Source: Bryopsis sp. KO-2023 | Taxonomy: Eukaryota; Chlorophyta; Ulvophyceae; Bryopsidales; Bryopsidaceae | Length of the DNA stretch: 64,000 bases | Assembly: GCA_030272585.1 (NCBI GenBank) | Contig: BSYQ01000008.1 | Span: forward strand, 5,704,001 to 5,768,000 | Direction of reading: 5' to 3' | Shown here: positions 11,722-24,768 of the stretch, piece by piece | How positions within the stretch are numbered: the first letter of the stretch is position 1 | Layout of the letters: every line of letters starts with the position of its first letter | The notes under the pieces: generated by a model | What the model saw: only the letters and a program-made list of their open reading frames with translations | What the model was told of the DNA's origin: nothing | Database searches by the model: none | Program-made: the position numbers and the translations under genes

Positions 11722-12974
11722 ATGATGCAAGCCATCGCAACTATCCTTGCTTTCTCGTGCCTTGCGCACTTTGCATCTGCGAGTGTGCAACCGTTGGACT
11801 GTCCCGACGGCCCATCCTCGCGATGCACGGCGGTCGCTGGTCTGCAGATCGTCACAACCAGTGGGTCTTGCTCCGGGAGAGTCGGGGCGGACTGTACGGT
11901 AAGACTTGTGTGGGGGTGATGTGTGGAGCGGAATTAGTGATGCACCTCCTGCTAACCCAGTGCAAAAGTGCCACTGAGTGTTTCCCGTTCCACAGGTGTG
12001 GACCAAGTCGGAAGATGTTTATGTCGGCGAATTCGTTACATTTTACAGCAACCCAGACAGGATCTGTGACAGAGGCTTCGTCATGGCAAGGGCCACGGCG
12101 ATTGCAACAGCCATCGCGGAGGTCCATGCCAGCACTTTCGTGTCGCTCACTTGCACTGGAACAGGATTCGCCTGTGGTTGGTCATTCGCTGGGGGCGAAG
12201 GATTCGCTCTCTCGGTTGCAGAGGCCGTCGCCTTCGCAGCGGCTACTGCAAGTGTGCAGACTGGGACCGACATCGCGAATTCCTTTTGTTTCGCTGATAT
12301 TCGAGCCATTTCGGGTGCTATCGCAGCAGCCACTACCTCTGCATTTTCAGATACTTGCACTAGTGGTGGCACTGCTGAAGATTGGCAGAGGAGCTACGCC
12401 CGCGCCATTCAACAAGTCGTCGTCAACGCTCTCGCAACTGCTTTCTCAAGGGCATGCATTGGTACGCAGGAATTTCTTTTTCCATTGTATACCCCCAATG
12501 CTTTAGGCCCTCGCCTGGCATGTCTTGTATATAATTTTTGGTTGGTTGGACCGCGGGAAAAATTTCGACACACAAGTATTATTAAGTGCTGTGGACATGT
12601 ACTAAGGATTTTTTCCCGATGACGCAGAACCTTCAGACACATCAAGTGCGACGGAATGCACAGGAGGCACATCGAATGCCTCATCGGGAGGTGCCGGGGG
12701 AACTGGAGAGTTCTGCGCAGGGACTGATATCGTTACTGACCTTTGCACCGGCTCGGCTGGTAATCGTTGTTGCGCGAGCACTCAAGATTTCTGCCCCCCC
12801 ATTGGGCCGTGCCCAGGGTAAGAACTGTCACTGGTGCTGAAGCTACTCTGACCTCTCTTGCCATTGCGCTGACTTGGAGCCTTTCGCTTGTGTCACAGTT
12901 GCCAGCTCCCATGGGTGCGTGCAGGACCGAGCGTGTGGCAGAAGAACGACGGCAAATTTTGCCTGTGCGCCTAG
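11722..12974 (+). CDS. Secreted Ala-rich, Cys-rich protein of unknown family
   Basis: Four exons join in phase: 11722-11898, 11996-12461, 12628-12817 and 12899-12974, about 303 residues. Seen: a signal peptide (MMQAIATILAFSCLAHFASA); a middle domain of about 150 residues in which Ala alternates with other small residues (ARATAIATAIAEVHAS, AEAVAFAAATASVQ, ISGAIAAATTSAF) broken by sparse cysteines; then a Gly/Ser/Thr linker and a cysteine-dense C-terminus with paired cysteines (GNRCCAST, FCPPIGPCPG) ending at TAG 12972. The pattern suggests a disulfide-bonded extracellular or wall/scale protein with helical Ala-rich repeats. I recognise no family and infer no activity. All three introns have clean GT/AG borders and the length is multiple-of-three consistent, so it is a real gene. 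Confidence 0.8.
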
Positions 12975-14395
12975 GACCGAGTTTTGATACTTTGAAGTTT
13001 AGCTAGGCCTTTGATGGTCGAAAATATTCCTCCCTAGAGGCGAATCTTTTGAATAAAAAGCTTTTTAAAGCATGTGTGTAGGACTGTGTTTGTGTAACCT
13101 GTAGTACTTTGTGTTTGAATTTGCTAAGACTTAAACTTGTAAACTTGCTTTCGAAACGAGGCCCTGTCAATGATCGATGTATCCTAATAACGCACGAAAC
13201 AAAAAAACCAATTGCCAAATAATGTGCAGAACAATTCCTACTCATAGCCAGTTTCCTTTGTTCACAGCCACCGTCAGCAACATGGTTTAAGGACTAGAAT
13301 CAGTCAGTCAGCAATTGCTGATTGAAATTTAACATTCAACCAGGAAAAAGGAACCTGGAACGGGCAAATGCCTCTGTACCAAAACTATATTGACCAACAA
13401 TATTATTAATAAGTTTCGTAACAATATGACCACTGAACTGGGGGGGGGGGGGTTACAACATTTCCACTCCAACGGACAGAAGGGTTTTTTCACGAGTATA
13501 CCAAAACTTGGTTCATGGTCAAATATTGCTATTTCTGTCAGGTAAAACTAATTCAACTCATCCAACCAATCTACAGCAACATAGACAAAGAATGACTCAT
13601 ATAATTTGAGGTTAAGGAGAATCAAAGTAATTAGATTTTGTTCGAAAACCACCCACTGATATGTGTGAATAAATCGGAGTGTGGTACCAGCGTGCACAGC
13701 CTCCTCAGTCAATCGGGTCAGGTATATATATATATATAACTAGAGTGACCAGGAGGTGAGAGTTTCTACACTGGGGAGTTAGCCTGTCAGTTGGTTCGAC
13801 TCAATGATCGATACATTGAAGGACATGTTTTTTGGGGGAACATTGAACACAGAGTTTCAATTAAAAAAACTGGCTAGTAAGGCTACATAAAAACTTCCCA
13901 GAAGCCAACTACTTCAATGTACTTCCCCGCATCTATCTATCTAGTTGCAATTCATTTTAACTGAGACTCTCGCTCGCGAAGTTTTGCTTCGTTCACCCCG
14001 TTGTGTGTATTCCCACCGTTTTTTATCGTTATATTATTCAGGTAAAGAGTTGAGGTCAGAGAACCACCCGTTTCACACTCAGCCAAAGTGGGTTCACCCT
14101 CACACGAAAAGTGGGGGAATACAATTTATTAATTTTGAATCAATTAATGCGTGCATTCGTCTGCCACCGAATCATGACTAACTGAGAGAGTTTCTGGCAG
14201 TTGGTGGCATGTAGGAAGGTGTCGTTGGGGGTGCGCGTCTGGGGTATGGCCTCCTCTGACGATTGGAGGAAAACTTGAGACTTGCATATCGCCCAGCGGT
14301 AAGTTTCTGGATCCCATCTTAGCTGGAAGCTTCGCTTTGCTATCGACGAGGGCAGTGTGAGTTACTGACGATGTTTTGGTGAAGAAGGGAGGAGG
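12975..14395. other. Intergenic; simple repeats
   Basis: Probable 3' UTR of the secreted protein, then AT-rich DNA with a G run at 13441-13452 and a TA microsatellite at 13723-13738. The last ~300 bases are the EXO1 promoter/5' UTR. No other gene seen. Confidence 0.5.
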
Positions 14396-17300
14396 ATGGG
14401 GATAAATGGGCTGTTGCCTGTTTTGAAGTCGATAACTCGAAAAACCCACGTGAGCGAATATCGTGGGGAGCGGGTAGCGATTGATGCGTACTCCTGGCTG
14501 CACAAAGGCGCATTCGGTTGCGCTTTTGAATTGGGCCAAAATATTCCCACGGACAAGTATGACTCAACGTCGTCCCCTCGTGCTGCTCACAAAAAAATCA
14601 CATGTTGTTCTCGAGAAAAAAATAGTGCCCAAACTTAGTTGTAAGAACCATCGTCGTCAAGTTGTTTATTTCTCAGAGGTAAAAAAGAAATAGTACCTCA
14701 GAACTAGCCGTATAAGTGTTGTTTTTTTGCTGATACATGGCCACCTGCAGCTTTTTCCTCCTGGCTGTCTTTTCTTCTATTTCCCTTGTCGAATGTTTTC
14801 TGTATTGGTTTTAGTCTGACATGAACCCCTCTCAGACGAGTATTTTTCTCGATTATTCTCCAGGTTTGTGAAGTACTGCTTGACCAGGGTGAATTTGCTG
14901 AAGTCATGTGGTGTCATTCCTGTTCTTGTATTTGATGGTGCCAGATTGCCACTCAAAGAAAATGAAGAAAACTCCAGGCACAAGTACGGCGACAGGATAC
15001 ATTCATTCATTCATTTTTATTTTTGTTAATTTTTGTTATTTTTTTGCCAAAGAACAGGTGATCATTGGGCATGTCTTAGTTTCTTTTTTCATTTCCGAGT
15101 TGAATTGCATACAACGTTTTGTGGATTGTCGAATAATCAAAAGCTGTCTCAATTGTTCCAGTTTTATTTTTCCTTTTCTGTAAACCCGATTTGGCACGCA
15201 TTGGCCTGAGAAATTCATGCACTGATATTTTGGGTCTGTGTGCTTTTGTTGGGAAAAATAACTTGAAAAAAAAAAAGATCAAGGCAGGCTAATCGTGAGA
15301 AGGCTGAGGAACTAATGCGAAATGGGAGAAGATCAGTCGCTATTCAATTTTACCAAAGATCGATCGATGTGACTCCCGAGATGGCCAAACAGCTCATCGA
15401 TGTAAATTGAACAGAGTAGTAGCACAGATTCATTGCTTATTTCTGGTTGGTTTTATTGCAATGTTCGAGAAGAAATTATGTGCATCTCAGCCTCATTGGT
15501 TTTGAAGATTTCCTGTGAAATTTTTAACGACGTTTTTTTTTTTCAAGTCTATCGGATCCTTGTTTTGCCCTTTCGTTAAAGAGTAGTGCATATGGGAGGG
15601 GTGCGATTCCTTTTTTTTTTATTTGTTTTTGGAAGTAATTTCGATATGCCCCCCGGTTCATGCTGTTCAAAACATGGCGCCTTTTTTTGCTGTTATTTTT
15701 TCCTTGTTTATGTGGTTTCCAGTCTGACTTAATGGATTGGTGATTGTTAAAAAGGAGCTGAAATCTGAAGGAGTGGAGTATTTCGTGGCCCCATATGAGG
15801 CCGATGCTCAATTGGCCTACCTTGCTCACCGAAAAGACGTTCATGCAGTTATCACCGAAGATTCAGATTTGTTGGCTTATGCATGTCCAAGGGTAAGCTG
15901 CCAATTTTGCCACCTTTCAAAAAAAAAAAAAAAAAGAACAATCACTCAGTCAATTTTGGATGCATCATGCCACAGGATTTTCTTTAAAAATATTTATTTT
16001 TTTTCTTTTGCTTTTTTTGGGGGTGGTTGAGCCATCGCTCTTTCTAACAGATTGATTTCGGCTCGCCACGTTTCGTTTCATTTTGCAAGTTGAGATGTGT
16101 GAAAGAGATGGTCACACTTTTGACTTTTTTGTGTGTGTGTTTTCTGGGGGAAAGGTTTTTTTCAAATTTGACAAAAACGGGGAAGGCCAAGAGATCAAAC
16201 TAGCTGACCTGCCTCGAAACAAAGGCATCAATTTGGTTGGATTCGACCACCAAATGTTTTTGGAGGTAAGGGGCAAAACAAAGGGGAATTTGCCAAAAAA
16301 AACCCACTGAAGTTTGAACGAAAATATGCAGTATAGTTTATTGCTTCCAACCCAATCAACAAATGTTGTGCCCAGTTCTGTTTGGAAAATGTACGTTCAC
16401 TGGCTTACCTATTCTGGGACCTGTTGTTAATTCCCATTTTCTTGCAGTTCATTTCATGGCTAGAAAGCAGATGGTTCTTTTTTGCCCTTTTTAATTCTTC
16501 GTTCTTTTTTTAAAGGCAAAATGGAGGCCGGAAGTCGCAAATAGCCCATCTACCTTGCAACTGAGTGATATGCGTTCGTTGTGCGAAAAGTCTTGGCGTT
16601 TGATTCTAAGAAATTCTTTAAATCTATTATTTGTTTTGAAGATGTGCATAATGGCTGGCTGCGATTTTTTGAAAACTCTGCAAGGAGTCGGGATGAAAAA
16701 GGCTCACAAGCAAATCCAAACGTCAAGAAATTTTGTCAAAGTGAGGTCCTTTCGCTGCAATATGTCACTTTCCAGCAAATATTTTTTTTTCGCTTCAAGC
16801 TAGAAAGGAAGAGCAAAACAAACCAACCAGTAAGCAGCCAATCGCTGTTTTTCCTTACAATAAAGTACACGTTATAGTTACTCCACCTTCTCCCACAAAG
16901 TATGCAAAATTCTTGCAGCAATAACAAAATTCCTCCATTGGATTTTCTCAAATTCCGCCCCCTCGTGTGCATTTTTTTTTTCGACTCCCTTTTTTCAATA
17001 CACTTTTCAACATCTTAAGTTTTACTTGTATAACAAATATTTCTTATGTTTCCCAGAAGTTTGTCTCAATCATTTTTTTTTTTTAATAATTTTTTTTTAT
17101 GTTTTCTCCCTCCCTGAAGGCATGCAAGATTTTGCGGTTCAGCAGTCAATCCGTACCGAAAAACTTCGAATCAGATTTCCAAAAAGTGATTTGGCTGTTT
17201 CGACACCAGCGAGTGTACTGCCCAGAAGCAAAAGAACTGGTCCATCTAACCCCTTTGCCAGAAGGGGGAATCGGCTCAGCAGATGTTGATGTGATCGAAG

Positions 17301-19768
17301 CCATTCCAACAGGGGATGAATTGACTGCTCTGACATTCCTTGGCCCAGATATCCCCAAGGAAGAAGCCAGAGAAATTGCTACCGGTAATTTATACTTTTA
17401 GTTACAATTTTTTAATTGTCTGTCGAGCATGACATCGACAGAAAAGGCCATATGTTTCCCTGCGCAATGATTGGATATTCACGAAAAGATAAAAAAATGA
17501 TTTTTTTTTGGGGGGGGGGGGTATTTGAAGGTCTAGCTTTTTCTTGCGATACTACTTGTTTTGGAAAAGAAAGCTTGATATTATGGATGCTTCCACAATC
17601 TGAAAGCTTTTCAGTGAAAGGTGAAAAAAAAATCAATCCACCATTTCGAGGGTGCATTGTGTTCCCCCCCCTTTTGAATTTTGAAATCGCTGGACCATGT
17701 GCCATAGACTTCCAAAACCGGTTCTGCTTTTTGCGATTTTTCAAGAGAGATGCAGCAATGGGTAGCACCAGCTCCAAAAAAAACATAATAGCTACCATAT
17801 TCTTTGTCGTGTGAGAAAAATCATAGGATATGCAGTACAATCGAAACTGGAGTGTGTGGGCGTGGTTGCTTTTTTTCAGGCAATTTGCATCCAATGACCA
17901 GGAAGCCGTTTGGCAAAAAGGAGAGGCAAGAACAAAGCACACAGAATTCTCAAACAGAACGGCGCAGTTGGAGCTCCCGAAACCACCAGTCTACCAAAAA
18001 CTCAGGTATTTTTTCGTTCGATTATTTGTTGGCTTTTTCTTTCCCTACCCCGGGCCTACAAAAAGGGACTTTACTGTGAAAAGCAAACGAAACAAGAAAG
18101 CTGGAAAGGGCCGATGAACAGCGAATGTGGAAGCATCAGGCTGGGATTTTGAAGCAAATGGCAAACTCAGAACCATAGTTTTTCTATCAAACACAATACA
18201 CCCTTTTGTTGTTGTCTGCAGGGTGTGTGCATGTTGCTTTCCCCTATTTTCCACAGAACCAGAAAAAGATCCTCCTGTTCTTTTTTTAATTGTGCATTTC
18301 AAGCGTATGACATCCAGACTGGATGCTAGGTTGTTGGCCCATATTTGCAAACATATAGAATCCAACCCCGTGACTGTGCTTTTTGATCCAATTTTTGGGT
18401 GTTCATTTTCCACCAGGTGTTAAAAGAAGGCCGATGCCAGCCCAATCCGTGGGAATATCGCACTACTTCCCTTCTGAAAAACAACTACCGGGGAAAATAA
18501 GCAAGCAATTCGTTCCACCCAGGCCTTCGGGGGGGGCAACCCAGAAAACCAAATCAGCAATTTTTTCGCAGGAAATGGAATCCAGTATCTCTCAAGCGGC
18601 CCCTTCCCAAATCAGCGAGTCCGTTTCCTCCGTCAGCGTAGCCAAGAAGCCTCGCTTAAAATACGATTTATCAGTTTTCAAATGCGGAAAATCTGAGCCC
18701 AAGGGTTTGCAGGGTGATGGGGACCTTTCGTTTTCCCAAAGCATTTTTCAGAAACGAGTCCTGGACGACAGCCAGGAATCAAGCTTTGCATGCGGCTTGG
18801 AACAGGATGCTTTTCTCGGAAGGGGCTCCCTGGATGTCAGACATACAGACATCGACAGGAACTCGATGGAGGTTGATGGTCTAGGGAGTGATTTCCTTGG
18901 CAAAAATCTGGTCAGAGGTGGAAGTGATTCGCTAGGTGGCACCACCCCAGCAAAGCGAAAGTTTGGAAGGAAAGAGCCCCCCAAGAATTCGACGTTCAGC
19001 AGTGTTGAAATTCGAGGACTGGATGGGGAGGATGATATTCTTTCTAGTTGGGCATCGCCGGCTACCCCCAGATCGACCCCGTTTTTTGGCAAAGGAGATG
19101 TCAGTCCAGATTTACTAGGCGACGATATCGGTTTCGAAAATCAGTTTTCAAATGGATTTTGTGAGGGGGGGGATGCAGACACTCTGGGGAATTTGGGAAA
19201 AGAGGATAATTCGTTTGATGGAACCTTTCTGAGAAAGGGTAAGGTGGATTTGTTAACGAGCCGGCCGAAGAAACTGGACATGAGCTGGGCTGAAAGGAAA
19301 CTTGGGGAAGAAAATATCAACCTTGCAAATGACCTGGACCCTCCCAGCACCGAATCAGGGCTGAGGGGTGACAGACAAACTGTAGATAATATTAAGAGGG
19401 GGGGCACTGTTCTAGGGAGCAGGGGTGCAACCGAAATCCAAGATGGGGAAAGAGATACTGAATACGATCAGGAAGTGTCAGTCAGACATATAGGAAAGGC
19501 CGGTGATGAGGGTAGGGCCGATAAATTCTTTAGCATTCGACATGTGGAAGGGTTTGCTGCTGTGGCTAGGCAAACTTTAGATAGGTTGGAAAATCGTAAA
19601 AATTCGGGATGGGCATCTCAAAACACGAAAGCAAAATTGGATGGCTACAAAGGAGGGCAGCCGATCGGCAGAAATGGAGGGAAACAAAATACTCGAAAAG
19701 CCGAGGATCAGACAGGAAAGAAGCGTGGCCTTTTTTCAAAATTTGCTTGTCCAAAGCGAAAGCAGTAG
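14396..19768 (+). CDS. EXO1: Exonuclease 1 (Rad2/XPG family 5'-3' exonuclease)
   Basis: Nine exons in perfect phase: 14396-14556, 14864-14983, 15278-15401, 15755-15892, 16155-16265, 16642-16740, 17120-17384, 17880-18005 and 18417-19768, giving 831 residues. Seen: N-terminal [11 protein letters not shown] with [21 protein letters not shown], the I-domain [12 protein letters not shown] and TEDSDLLAY carrying the metal-binding acids, IMAGCDFL, the helix-hairpin-helix region [11 protein letters not shown], and [20 protein letters not shown]. The long last exon is a charged, low-complexity tail, as in other EXO1 proteins, with the basic [12 protein letters not shown] and a Lys/Arg-rich end (CPKRKQ) that may act in nuclear import. 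Role by family: end resection, mismatch repair and flap removal in the nucleus. Exon 4 is placed at 15755 because it keeps the length of human EXO1; the upstream TGA at 15725 rules out a longer exon. Confidence 0.95.
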
Positions 19769-20523
19769 TATTTCAAAAGTTCTAGGAGCAGTTCTTTTCG
19801 ATGGCGGGAATTTTAATTTTTTTTTTTTGGGGGGGTGGAAATCCATTTGCTTGTGGTCCCCGTTTTCTTGGAAATTTCCTTTTTTGGGGGCGTTTCTTCT
19901 TTTTTTTGGGGGGGGCAAGTTGGTTCAATCACATGCCTTATCTATGTACATATGTTTTTGTTTCTCACCACAGAAAAAATAAACAAATAAAGCAATCGCA
20001 AAGTATTATTGGCACATCATATTTCCTTTGTCAGTTTTTTTCGCAATATTATGGGACGATGTTGATTTTTTTTTGCCTTCATGTGGTGGTCACCAGCAGC
20101 AATTGCATTCGGAGGGAAAAAAGCTTGGATATGTTATTGTATTAGATTATATTGCATATTCTTTCACACAAATCAGGCCTCGGGGATTGTCCATATGATC
20201 ACCACAAAATTACAGAAAATGAAAATGCGTCAGGTACACCCCCATTCCACTTCCTGGTCCACTGGCTTCGTAAAGTCAGAAATCGGTTTCGAAAAATTAG
20301 TGTTTTTTCCAAAATTTGGTGCCACCCCATCCTGCAAACCCAACATTTTTTTTGCTCAATAAATATTTGTTGATAACATAAATATTTTTTCGGCACAATT
20401 TAATCCAAGGTGATGGCAGCAGCAACATTTTCTAGGAGGAAACATATCCAGATTCTCAACTTTTTATCTTGTTACATTACATGTAACGGCTTTCCAGTTT
20501 TGCCAGTTGTGGAATGCACTTAC
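19769..20523. other. Convergent 3' regions of EXO1 and the SPAG8-like gene
   Basis: Contains T-run/G-run tracts at 19818-19835 and 19897-19915 and AATAAA-like signals (19978-19990; also 20355-20362). A last small exon of the minus-strand SPAG8-like gene may lie near 20430, after a CCTAG acceptor, but its frame cannot be fixed. Confidence 0.45.
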
Positions 20524-22657
20524 GTTTTTGGAGTGCTGCTTTGCAAGCGTTTCTGAGTAGATGGTGATAGGAACATCTTGACTCTGTAAGGCAGTGGTGG
20601 ACACATTTGCCGTTTGGGTTGCTCCACCATTCATCAGCCGATCAATGGTCGCTTTCTTGCAAATTTTTGATTCGACCAAAAACACTGGATCACGAGCCAC
20701 CGGTCCACCATCCATTGTTTTCATTACCCTGGCTCCTCTGGGGAAATGTGAAGGGCGTTGAGAAGCAATCAGCAACAGCATTCATTTTGATATCATGGTT
20801 GACTACACCCTTAATTGTATCTAGTGTAGCCTGCACTATGCTATAAAACGGCAGAATTTCAGCAAAACAGACAAATGTGGGCCACACTCTTTCCGAATCT
20901 ACACTCTTTGGGTTTTCATGAATTATTGTGGCCTGCACTATTACTGGGGTGAAACTATGAAAAACACCCACACTAAATACAATTGATGGTGTGTCCCCCA
21001 AAAAAAAAATTAGGAAAGAAATTTGTATGTTGAAATTTGAAATTAATTTGACTGCCATCAGGAAAAGCACAGGTCTACTCTCCAGATGATGGCCAGTAGT
21101 GTCGTGCAGATCTGGGTGGTAAAGTAGCATAGGAGTGGCAGTTACACAACTACTCAATATACTGTTCGCTATTTGAGTTAGGATGTGAAGTGGAAACTGT
21201 GGAAGTAATGGACATGGATGGGTGCACTTTAGTTTTGGTTTTTTCATTTCTTACATTTTATCAGTGGTCACTTTCCACCCGAAGGCATCCCCAGTGGTGG
21301 TGCTCAGATCAGCATTGAATTCTGGGGGGTTGATATAATCGTGTCGCTGAGATTCTTGCAACAGCTCCTCCAGTTCCTGTTGAGTGGACCGTCGTTGCAT
21401 GACACAGTGAGTGTGAGAAGTCAAACAGCATATTGTTGGTTTCATTTCTTACTGAAGCCATTTCCAGTGGAAGGTGATCTATGTCTGACATAGCTCCTGC
21501 TTTCAACCAGCCAGTTTGGGTCATTTCTTTTCTTCTCAGAATTGCTTGAAATTCCTTGGTTTTGTCTTTTTGAGAACAATTTTTTTCATTTTTTTTTGTT
21601 ATATAATATATATAGTGTTTTGTCAGTGTTATTGCCATGGTAGATCGCAGTTAGCACCTGTTTCTCCCTTTTACCGATGTGGTTGATTTTGGTATTGAAG
21701 TTGAGAAGGTCCATTCGGGCTTCTGGGTTCTGGTAGGAAACTTGGCTCTGGGAAAGCCATTCTGCATCCAGCTGAGAATACACAATCAATATTAAAAACA
21801 ACTTCTCAACAATATCTTGTATTGTATACTGTTTCAGCACAAGAGACCATTCCTTAGGTTGGGTTTTTTTTGCGGGGGGTGAGTGAATTTTAGGTGCCTG
21901 ATAATAAAACTCTAGGAATTTTCAAGACGCACATTCATTAGATTAGAGTCAAAGACGAAGCAAAAGCACCCCCCCCCACGAAATATCATATCATACCAGT
22001 TGTTCAGAGTGTTCAAGCACTCGAGGGCGTGTGGAGAGTGAGGTGGGGTTTTCAGCAGGAAACCTGCCAGTTTGAGTCGTGTCAATGGGCTTCCCTGTTT
22101 CCTGAGATTTTGAAAAATAACAGAAAAAAACTCAAAGACAGAAAAAATTTGCCCACGTCGTGTCGTCTCAAAAATCTTCAAGTTCAAACGTGCTGCTCAG
22201 ACTGACATTTGTGCACTGATCAAGAGTGAGAACGGCCTGTCCAAGATTTTATTAAGGTCAGCATTTCTCGCTGAGGATGAGAATTATTTGCCAAGTGGAA
22301 GATATGTCTTCATTTATGGGGATCGTGTTCTGAAAACCATTGATCAATTTTTCAACATCTGACAGGAAAGCAGTGGCGCAGAGAACAGAGTTTCAGTTTT
22401 CAATCATCTTTTCCTGTTTCAAAAAGGGGGAGAAGAACTACCTCCCAATCACAACCAGCGACCAAAACCACCAGAAATTAAAAATCCTCCTCGAGCGCTT
22501 CCGGCCGTCGAGGAAAATAACCCTACTCACACACCTGCAGTCTGTGTCTGCCAGTCACGGTGTGTAGAACTCGCTCTTCCACCCAATTTCCCACCAGCGC
22601 GCCATCGGGCGTGGTTTTATTGTAGCCAGTGAAGGGATTGTTGGCTTTCGTCGACAT
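20524..22657 (-). CDS. SPAG8-like axonemal (microtubule inner) protein
   Basis: Minus-strand exons: 22657-22535 (start MSTKANNPFTGYNKTTPDGA, then VGNWVEERVLHTVTG), 22094-21997, 21771-21675, 21565-21453, 21376-21255 and 20737-20524. Exons 2-6 join in phase; exon 1 ends in phase 0 while exon 2 needs one leading base, so one exon at 22100-22530 is unplaced. Seen: NWVEER, as in vertebrate SPAG8; Gln/Arg-rich segments (FQAILRRKEMTQTGW, QELEELLQESQRHDY); and a last exon with MKTMDGGPVARDPVF and DVPITIYSETLAKQHSKN. Vertebrate SPAG8 is a ciliary doublet-microtubule protein. The family call rests on one short motif plus general composition; a cilium protein is inferred. Confidence 0.5.
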
Positions 22658-23874
22658 GATCTCCTCCCTTCAACCAGGCGTCAGGTCGTCCATTACCGCT
22701 CCAATCACAGAAGGGGCGAACTCTTGGCGCCCTAAATTCACTCTCATTATTCGAATGATGTGCAGCATCTCATCGGTTCAGTTCAGTTCAGTTAATTTTC
22801 TTTGTTTGTTCTGGTGGGGTGTGGCAAATCCTTGAAAATTGAAAGCTATTTTTCATGTATTTTTCTGGAAATGTTTGTTTGTTGTTCTTCTGTTGGTTTT
22901 TTGACATTGATCATTGGATTGGTCTTTTGTGGGGTGGTGTAACACCACTGGTGTTGGGGATTGGAGAGGAACAAGAGCGCATTTTGGGTCGTTGCCTCGA
23001 TTTGTTTCTATGGCTGACCATCGAAGTTCACAGTGTAAAGTAAGACACAGAATGCAACACACAAATTTTTTCGCGCGCACATCACACGCCGCAGCGTGTT
23101 CCGCAACGAAACTCCACAAGCGGATACCACAATAAAACTCGGCCGTTCATCCTTCGATTTCGGTTTCCAAGTTTCGATATGGAGAAAAATAGTTTGCCCA
23201 AACAGAATAGAGTTCCTGGAAAACCGCTGCACGGGCAAAACCCAACCAACCATGTGTGTGGGGTCACGCGCAACACGCGGGATTGGCGGGTAGTCTCGTA
23301 GCATGAGTGGGGCACAGACCTCTTCAACACACACACGTGTTGTGGACGACTTTCCATGAACACCTCGTCCAGGTATGCAGGGGTCGGTGGTTTAATGGGG
23401 CTTCAAGCTTCGAAGAGCACCCCCAACTGCCAATCTTACCATCCACTTTTTCACTGAATGACAATCCTCTGTTTGTTCAGGTGGGAACCCATGGTTCAAT
23501 CTGCTTGTCCAAGCCAATCAATAGGCCACCAGCTAAAAGTGAGAGAAAGATCAGTGCTTTTAGCAGGGGGGGAAGCCTGTGGAGGGACATCCGTCTTTTG
23601 CATGGAAAGCTGGGAAAGGGGTCGAGGCCAAAACGTTTCAAGTTCAGCCTCATACCCCCATCTTGCCACAATGTCCGTTCATCAATTGACCACCAATGAG
23701 AGAACCTGTTCCTTGGAAATCGCGACGATGGGACCGAGTCAGTCATGGCGAGATCTCAATTTTACGACCTTGAAATAAATACTGTCGGCGTCCAGATCTC
23801 AGCGTCCGATCGTGTTGTTTCCCGCTCTCCTTCGTTTTGTCAAGCAACCTCTTTCTATCCATCCTCTACCAACC
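22658..23874. promoter_or_regulatory. Divergent intergenic region between the SPAG8-like gene and petJ
   Basis: About 1.2 kb separates the two divergent starts (22657 on minus, 23875 on plus), so both promoters should lie here. Short open frames occur on both strands (e.g. 23307-23699 plus) but none has a recognisable domain or splice-consistent neighbours. A CAGTTCAGTT-like tandem lies near 22778-22794. Confidence 0.4.
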
Positions 23875-24768
23875 ATGTCTTTCTGCGCCGCCCCCTCTAA
23901 GATCGTCGCACCAACCCAGGTCGCCAGGCCTGGACGTGCTTTGGTGGTGCGCTGTGAGGTGAGCGCTTTTCCAAACGGTTTTTCCGCTGCTGAACACACC
24001 TCGTAGAGTCTTTCGGAATATTATGGCTCGATGAATCGGGACGGAAACGCTCTTGCGTCGTGGCTTGTTTTTGTTTGTATCCGACCTGGAAGTTTGGAGC
24101 CTAACGGCGTTTCCTTGGGGTCCTGTGAGGTGAAACCTTTTTGTGGTGTTGCTAGGCTGCCCAACCAATGCAGCGCGTGAAGCAGGTCGGTGTCGCTTTG
24201 TTGAGCACTGCTGTGATCGCCACCGCTGTCCCAGCTATCGCTGCCGTAGACTTGGAAGTTGGAGAGGACGTTTTCAACGGAAACTGCGGTACGACCCACA
24301 GCCCTTCTTACCAGCCCGTCGTCGGGGAACCCCATTTCCTGACAGCCACATTAATCTAGGTTTCTTTTTAACGAATCCCACAGTGGAGGGGAAAATGGAT
24401 GGCACCGTGGAGTGAACTGTCATTGTTCAACTCGATAAATGATTGATCTTCGAAATCTGCCCTATTCACCGCCCACTTTAGATTTCCGGTTAGCCAGTGA
24501 GACTTGGAGATATCTTGAAACGCTGGTGTTGGATTGTTCTGCAGCTGCCTGCCATGCTGGTGGTGACAACAGCGTCAAGCCCGGGTATACCCTGCAAAAG
24601 GATGCTCTGGTTCAGTACTTGGACGGTGGCTTCAGCGTTGAGTCCATCACCACCCAGGTCAAGAACGGAAAGAATGCCATGCCTGCCTGGTCTGACCGAT
24701 TGGATGATGATGAGATTGACAGCGTTGCTGCCTACGTTTTCAAGACCGCCAGCGAAGGCGCCTGGTAG
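23875..24768 (+). CDS. petJ: Cytochrome c6, plastid-targeted precursor
   Basis: Three exons in phase: 23875-23958, 24156-24288 and 24545-24768, 146 residues. It carries electrons from the cytochrome b6f complex to photosystem I in the thylakoid lumen, replacing plastocyanin. Seen: a stroma-targeting start (MSFCAAPSKIVAPTQVARPG, without the leading Phe of red/glaucophyte plastids); a hydrophobic thylakoid-transfer segment (VGVALLSTAVIATAVPAIAA) ending in an AxA site; the mature start VDLEVGEDVFNGNC; haem motif CAACH split by intron 2; axial Met in KNAMPAWSDRL; and the C-terminus IDSVAAYVFKTA. The mature protein is about 88 residues, as usual for c6. There is no extra cysteine-bearing loop as in c6A, and the Gln before VKNGKNAMP favours true c6. 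In algae petJ is often induced by copper shortage; no site was identified here. Confidence 0.96.

Noticed and set aside
12043..12372. 109-residue Ala-rich minus-strand ORF
   Set aside because: Antisense shadow of the secreted protein exon 2, whose frame has clean splice sites and a signal peptide.
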